From contig NC_087062.1 in NCBI RefSeq assembly GCF_963678635.1, forward strand, positions 6,310,193 through 6,374,192: 64,000 bases of DNA. The letters are read 5' to 3'. Positions 58,277-64,000 of this stretch are shown in pieces. The notes under the pieces were generated by a model. It saw only the letters and a list, made by a program, of their open reading frames with translations. It was not told the origin of the DNA and did no database searches. The number at the start of each line of letters is the position of its first letter. The stretch's first letter is position 1. This DNA comes from Symsagittifera roscoffensis. Its lineage: Eukaryota; Xenacoelomorpha; Acoela; Convolutidae. The translations under genes were made by a program, and so were the position numbers.

Positions 58277-61200
58277 TTGCTAATCAACCAACAGTCTTCA
58301 CCGACATCTTCCCAAGAAAACCCAATAATACCTACAACCACCCAAAACCCCCAAACATCCACACGCATTTCTTTTCAGGATAACCCGTACACTTTCGAAC
58401 GCCACGCGTGCTTATCCAAACCACTAGAACCAGTTCAGCGACAAGCACCCCTAAGTGAACCAACTTATAATTTGTACCCCACATTACAACAAAATTTAAA
58501 TCGAATAAGACATATTAGTCAAAATCAAAACACAATTGAAGTCAATAGACAAATCATACACCCAAGAAGAAACAGAAATTACAGAGAAAAGTTAAAGTTA
58601 ATTTTAGCATATCTCAATCCCCAGAATCATCAAGCTCAGAAGTCTCTAGTATTACATTACCAGACACTCCTACGCTTACTTCACAACATAACACACCAAA
58701 TATCCCTTCAGACTATCTTGGTTCAACACCAACATCTGAACAAATCCGTGAAAATCATTTTGACCCCCCCCCCCCCAACACCGCCGAATGACTACCACAT
58801 TGGACAACACAATCTTACCCACAAGGAGAACCAAGCTTAGTAAATAAACCAATAGATCTTTCCTCAGATACAACATTATCATCCATACCAGAAACATTAT
58901 CACTCCCCTCGTCACCATCAATAAGTCAAATATCACCATCATTTTTCCCCCTAAATTTTCCAAATAACTTCGACACTCGATACAGAGAGCAATCAACGAA
59001 TATACCCCTACGATTAGATTGGAACACATTCGTAGCACCTCCCCTACTATTCGGACAACATAACGAAAACCACCGACTCCACAGTTGGGCACTAAAAAGA
59101 TTATAATATAGACAAGATATCCACGAAGATATTCGACATCATATTGTTCAAATACTCCAAAAAAAACAGTCTTCAATTGAAGTTTGAAATAACAGTCAAA
59201 CTTAGAAATATTGTACAACACCCCTATCCATTATACCCACCAAATATAACAGCTCAATCGCTACCCCCACCAATTATAACAACTGAAGTAATATATAAAT
59301 ACGATAGATATACAAAAAAACTCAATTGGATATATAACATTTTATAACCCATACTACGGATTATCATACACATGTATATTCTAAAAAAATTTAACATTTC
59401 AACACATCTTTTTTCTAATATTTTCCGACCAAAACACGAAACCATCTCCTCGCACAGGACCCCAGGATTTATTAGTAACACACTATGGTTGTGAAGAAAA
59501 CGAACAAAAAACAATACAAAAGTATGCAATAAATGAAGTAACACAATGCAAAAGAGAACACAAGCTATAGAAACTACAAATGCATTCAAAAGCCCGAGCA
59601 ACTGCAGTCACAGGATATAAATTTACAGCAAAATTCTCCGAAAAGAAAGTATATTGTTCACAAGTTTCCAACGGAAATAAAAACCGACTTGATCACGAAT
59701 CATTTTACCAGAGTAATATAGAAAGACTTTACATCTAAACCCCGACGATTGTAAAAACGAAATACTCAGACTAAATTTAACAAGAAATAAAAAATCAGAC
59801 AGAAAATAGTAAATTTTCAAGTCTTCGCCGATTCTGTACATCAAGCAGAACTTGAACGATATCAAAGACATGTGAAACTAGACGAAAAATACCCATATAA
59901 TGGCGCACACGGACGATTAACTTATGATTTACAGAATAAACACCGGGTACTACACATCGAAGTAAATAATCCCTCAAACTGCAAAGCAGATACAAAAAAT
60001 AAAGGATATCAAGAAATAATGTTTTTTGATTTGAAAATACAACTTGAAAAAATACAACTAACAGAAGATTTAACTGAAAACACCATGATCTATCAAGGAA
60101 TTAGATTACCTTGCGAAAACGATCAAGGTTATTGTGACCCTACAACAAGAAACCAAGCAACAATTGTTTGGTTTTCCGAAGACACATTTACAACATTTCA
60201 AGTAGCAAAAATACACGCTCGAATGATAAAATTCCAGGAAAAATATTTTATTGAATCCATCCCATACTAACAAAAGAACCCATCTCACAAACGAAGCAAT
60301 GATTTCAAAAACTTACTCAATATGAGAAAACAAATTAACACGTTTTCAAATCTATCAAGAAACAGAATTTGCATGTGAATACAAAAACCCACTTTACAAA
60401 ACACAATATTCAGAAATACTTGTCAAATACGGAAACGGTTTTGACATGACCACTGGAAAAATAAAAATTGACCCTTACGCAACAAGTCACCCTATTAACG
60501 AAGGCACATCATACATCCCAGTGAACTTCTATAAAAGTAATGGTCAACCTGGTGGAAAACTAACACCATCCGATAGTAAAAGTACACGTTTACAAGAATT
60601 ATCACTTATGAATAACACCTACTTTGTTTATATACATTATGACATTCACTTAGATATGAAATTAGGCTACACAATTAGTAGAATTTTCCAAGAAATGTCA
60701 CTCTCTGAATTAGAAACACTTCATCAACTATGCGAATTAGAAAGGACACAAATCCTACAATCACTTGCACTAGCAGTATTAAAAATACCCTACGCAGGAT
60801 ATTTATTATCAGGAAAAATATCAAATTTTCTAGACTACGAAGGAAACATTTTATGGTTTTATACTTGTACCAAAAAAGTATCACCACTATAAGTTTTTTG
60901 AAGATAAACGATGCTATAAAAGAATCCCTATCTTTTATAAAAATAAAGTACATTTTATTGACACACTTTCAAGACGAACATATTTTTGGGATACCGCAGT
61001 CCCCTGTGGATCAGAAAATAGCCACAACGTAGTACAATTGAACCCTGATGAAGATAAATATTATCTTCTTACCCCATACCCCACGTTAATGCAATCACTC
61101 AAAAAATTTTCACCGGAAAGCATCAGAGCTATTGCTCGTAATCCAAATATTGATTTACAATCAATTGGAATATATTCAAAATCAGATATCCAACACCACA

Positions 61201-61670
61201 TTAGAACACAACAATTCCAAGAATTATTAACACAAATGGACACTATACAAAGACAATCAATTGACCAGAATTTAAGAAAACTTGCCGAAACCGCAGGATT
61301 TGCCGATATTTATACACAAGACTACAGCGGATTTTTTAAGCATAATAAAGATTACATATAATTAAATAATGAAAAATACCGACCACAAGATATTTCACCC
61401 AAAAATATTTTCAGTTTTGTAACCTTAAAATACGAAATTCTCGCCTTTCTAGGATGGCCCTTTTACATCTTAGAAAGTTTAACTATCTTCTACGCTATGT
61501 TTAATTTTATAGGATTTCTTTTCTCACAATTTAAAGGAATCCATAAGACATGTGCTATACACACACAAGTAAACCGCCAAGCAAGTGTAGCACGTATATT
61601 ATTCGCAGGATTTTTTGGAATATTTTCATCATCAATAAAAAAAATACTTTTAGATGCACAAATAAAATAA
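58277..61670 (+). pseudogene. env-like glycoprotein gene
   Basis: Reading pieces in order: 58277-58840 (Pro/Gln-rich N-terminal part), 59144-59347, about 59510-59700, 59872-60270, 60446-60892, 61038-61361, and a membrane tail 61362-61670. It is about 1100 codons long, much larger than most gypsy env genes. Ectodomain blocks include KYPYNGAHGRL, NPSNCKADTKNKGYQE, PCENDQGYCDP, SYIPVNFYKSNGQPGGKL and SLSELETLHQLCELERTQIL. Near 60910 a frame reads RCYKRIPI...FID..SR followed by a Cys about 30 residues after the first. The tail has a hydrophobic segment and a short cytoplasmic part; one stop (61359-61361) separates it from the ectodomain. A C13 run at 58764-58776 is a likely frameshift site. Role in membrane fusion is inferred. 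Confidence 0.72.
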
Positions 61671-61976
61671 TATAATACAAAATTATCCACAAGACTAAAA
61701 CCATATGACGAAGAACATAATAATGCAGATACAGCACCAACCATACCACAGATACCACAGAATCCTACCGCAAAACCATCCTTTATCATTAGTTCCCCGA
61801 AATTTTCGAAACTTAGCAATCACAAATAATCCAAATTTCAGACCAAATACAGCACAAAGTCTCATTCAACACATAATGACACACCATTCACAAAATGATA
61901 ATACATATGAACAAATTATCGAACAACCCCTAACCACCACTTTTCAGTCTCAAAATAATCATTTTTTTAGCCCACG

Positions 61977-63786
61977 ATGAGCCGACAAACTGGATCCCTC
62001 CATCGCTCCAATTCCCACCCAGCCAACCTCCAAACCCAAATCCCAATAATCCCACTTTTTGCTTTCCCGCCACCCGATTCTCCAGTTATTAATATACCAT
62101 CAAGCACGAATTCAGATACTAACTCAGATATTTCAGTTTTTCATACCATCTCACAATTTAACAACTCCGATATAGAAATTCCCACCGATTTCGCAGTCTC
62201 CGAACCATCTCCCTCTACCCATACCCAGACCAACTCTTCAGCTTTTTCAAAACCCCCCCTTCGACCCATCCAAACCAGTCAACCACTCCCAACACTTTCC
62301 ACTCCTTCTTACGCTTCCCAGGTTACCCCAACCTATTCTCCCTTTAATTCCGACAGATCGAATAATAACTCTCCAGATAAAATCAAAATTTCCGAAGAAA
62401 TTGACAGTTTATTACACTGCAATAACAATTAACTTACCCCCACACTCTTACGATACATCAACTATCATCAACAGTAACGTCATCAAATCCACCAACACCT
62501 ACACCACTCGCAGATTACACTCCATCATTAGCTCAATCTTCCACATCCACCGAAACATCTACCAGCACTAACCGAGCTTACCGCCCTTTTAAGCAAAAAT
62601 TCGCAAATCACCCATTTACAACCAAACCCAGAACAGCCAGAGAAAATATCAACCACCCAGAACACACAAATACAAAAAACTTCCTTCAAATAACCCTACC
62701 CTCATTTCCACAATATACCTTAAATACTTCTACCTCTACTAATGAAACACGAAAATTTGTTGATGAGCACGTTTTAATGCCAATACTTCAATGGACAGCG
62801 TTATACAATTATACTAACCCCCTTTATTTACCACCCACTAATACTAATGAAAATATCGAAAGAAACAAAATTGTACTAATTGACTCACCACATCACTAAC
62901 ACCTCGACAATTTACATACGTTGGATATAAAAAATTACTAAAAACTTTCACAGCACCCCGAGCTTACGATTTCTCCATCGAATATTACAATCACAACATC
63001 ATACGCCCTAACCCAGATCAATTTTTAGATGAAGACCGCTTTGCAAACCCGCAACTAACCAAAATTTTTTTTATATAAACACCATACTTATTTACACTTA
63101 ATGTTTTTGATAAAAAGCACAATTATATAACTTCAGAAGCACTAGTTGACATACAAGCATATGAAAGCTTCTATGATAAATTTCAGTTAATTTCACTAAT
63201 CGTTCACTTTCTTTCACCACAGGAACGCAGTTTGCACTGTTCCCACAATATAATGTTGCGCACTAAACAAACGCACACTTACACATATTATCGTTTCATA
63301 CAAAACCATTTTGATTTACACACACCATCACGACAACCTCACCATCGTTTTCAGTTTATTAACTCGTAATACACGTCACCAAATTTTCTTAATTTTACAT
63401 ACTGCGTTAAAAATACTAACCTCCACGGCATTCTCCGCAACTACGACCCAGTTACCCAAATGTATATATTCTGTCCCATCACGAAGACCTTCAATGATGA
63501 AGAATCAAAAGCCTTCATTATCCAGCATGAATTCATACAACCTATCGAAATCCCCATACTAGAGTTTATTCATAATACTAAATATATTCATAAAATTTAT
63601 AACCTAATCCAAAACACACCTCATGAATTCGCAGTAGGCACCGAAGAACTAAACACCATCAACGCACTCCAATTGCTTTGGCCACTGCTGCAAACTAAAA
63701 ATGTCATACGCATACTAGCCAAGTTATTAACAACATCAGACTTGATTCACGAAATCTTTCCACATGGCTTTTTCGCAGATGAATAA
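61977..63786 (+). pseudogene. Accessory ORF downstream of env (reference copy)
   Basis: Starts MSRQTGSLHRSN at 61977; the ATG lies about 300 bp after the env stop. The first piece (to 62432) is Ser/Thr/Pro-rich. Weaker coding text follows through 62460-63400, and the last piece 63460-63786 (MYIFCPITKTF...) ends FFADE-stop. About half the residues of the last piece match the array copies (YIF.P.TK.F, HE.IQ.IE..ILE.IH, HK.YN.IQNT.HEF, EELN). Total about 600 codons. I recognise no domain; it is not Gag, Pol or Env. Confidence 0.58.
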
Positions 63787-63787
63787 G

Positions 63788-63871
63788 GTAAATATGAATT
63801 AAAATAATTTTAACTAATAAATTCAAACTTGTACTAACCATTTTCTATCAATGTTTAGTTTCTTCTTTTAG
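63788..63871 (+). other. Predicted retroelement intron (reference copy)
   Basis: AAG|GTAAATATG donor one base after the accessory-ORF stop, and tttcttcttttag acceptor, 84 nt. Same place and size as the four array copies although the internal sequence has diverged. Confidence 0.55.
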
Positions 63872-64000
63872 TCTTCTCACCACAATCATCTACAAAGCAG
63901 AAAAAAGACAAATAAAAATACAAGTTTTTTAAGTTATAATAAAACTCAAATAAAACTTTTTTGCTATGACTAAATCTTTCGCAATAAATAATGTAGTAAA
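63872..64000. other. Start of the 3' untranslated stretch
   Basis: AT-rich, resembles the start of 23206-24683. The 3' LTR of this copy is expected beyond the window. Confidence 0.4.

Noticed and set aside
58676-59221. 181-residue minus-strand ORF opposite env
   Set aside because: Hydrophobic low-complexity shadow; the plus strand carries conserved env text.

Overview
The window is AT-rich metazoan nuclear DNA built almost entirely from one retroelement family and the host gene it has broken up. The host gene is a RING/B-box/coiled-coil (TRIM-like) gene with GT-AG splice sites. The retroelement is a Ty3/gypsy-type LTR element with gag, protease, RT, RNase H, integrase, a large env-like gene and a further ORF between env and the 3' LTR. 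I cannot name the species. Env-bearing gypsy elements of this size are known from tunicates (Oikopleura Tor elements) and other invertebrates, so a small marine invertebrate is my low-confidence guess. There is no sign of bacterial gene organisation.

Layout. 1-233 is the end of another element copy that continues to the left. 234-716 is mostly a dispersed repeat seen again near 42.2 kb. 717-8570 and 8571-16556 are a recent, nearly identical tandem duplication (about 7.9 kb per unit). Each unit carries a foldback-type inverted repeat, a relic of the TRIM 5' end, TRIM exon 1, a 5' LTR and a gag-pol-deleted element running into env. 16557-25058 continues that element: env, the accessory ORF, then a second env plus accessory ORF (3.5-kb internal tandem duplication), and an LTR. 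25059-41012 holds further tandem units of about 4.9-5.4 kb. Each has the env tail, accessory ORF, a 3' untranslated stretch, an LTR and a proline-rich host exon. 41012-47276 holds small inverted repeats, an old LTR relic and a satellite of about 300-bp monomers. 47277-64000 is the least deleted element copy: LTR, primer-binding site, leader ORF, gag, protease, RT, RNase H, integrase, env and accessory ORF. Its 3' LTR lies beyond the window.

How it fits together. TRIM exon 1 ends in a phase-0 donor (after 3886 and 11743). The proline-rich exon downstream of the 3' LTRs begins after an AG acceptor and is open in phase 0. The LTR edges are flanked by a matching ATTT. I infer that the element inserted into a TRIM intron and that the locus was then expanded by at least three separate tandem duplications, leaving two exon-1 copies and four exon-2 copies. 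Every retroelement gene here has frameshifts or stops, and the RT active site of the longest copy reads YLDE instead of YLDD, so none looks autonomous. The parts most likely to be undescribed are the accessory ORF after env with its conserved 83-84-nt intron, the short conserved leader ORF ending at a donor-like site, and the env ectodomain, which recalls chuvirus-type glycoproteins more than retroviral Env.
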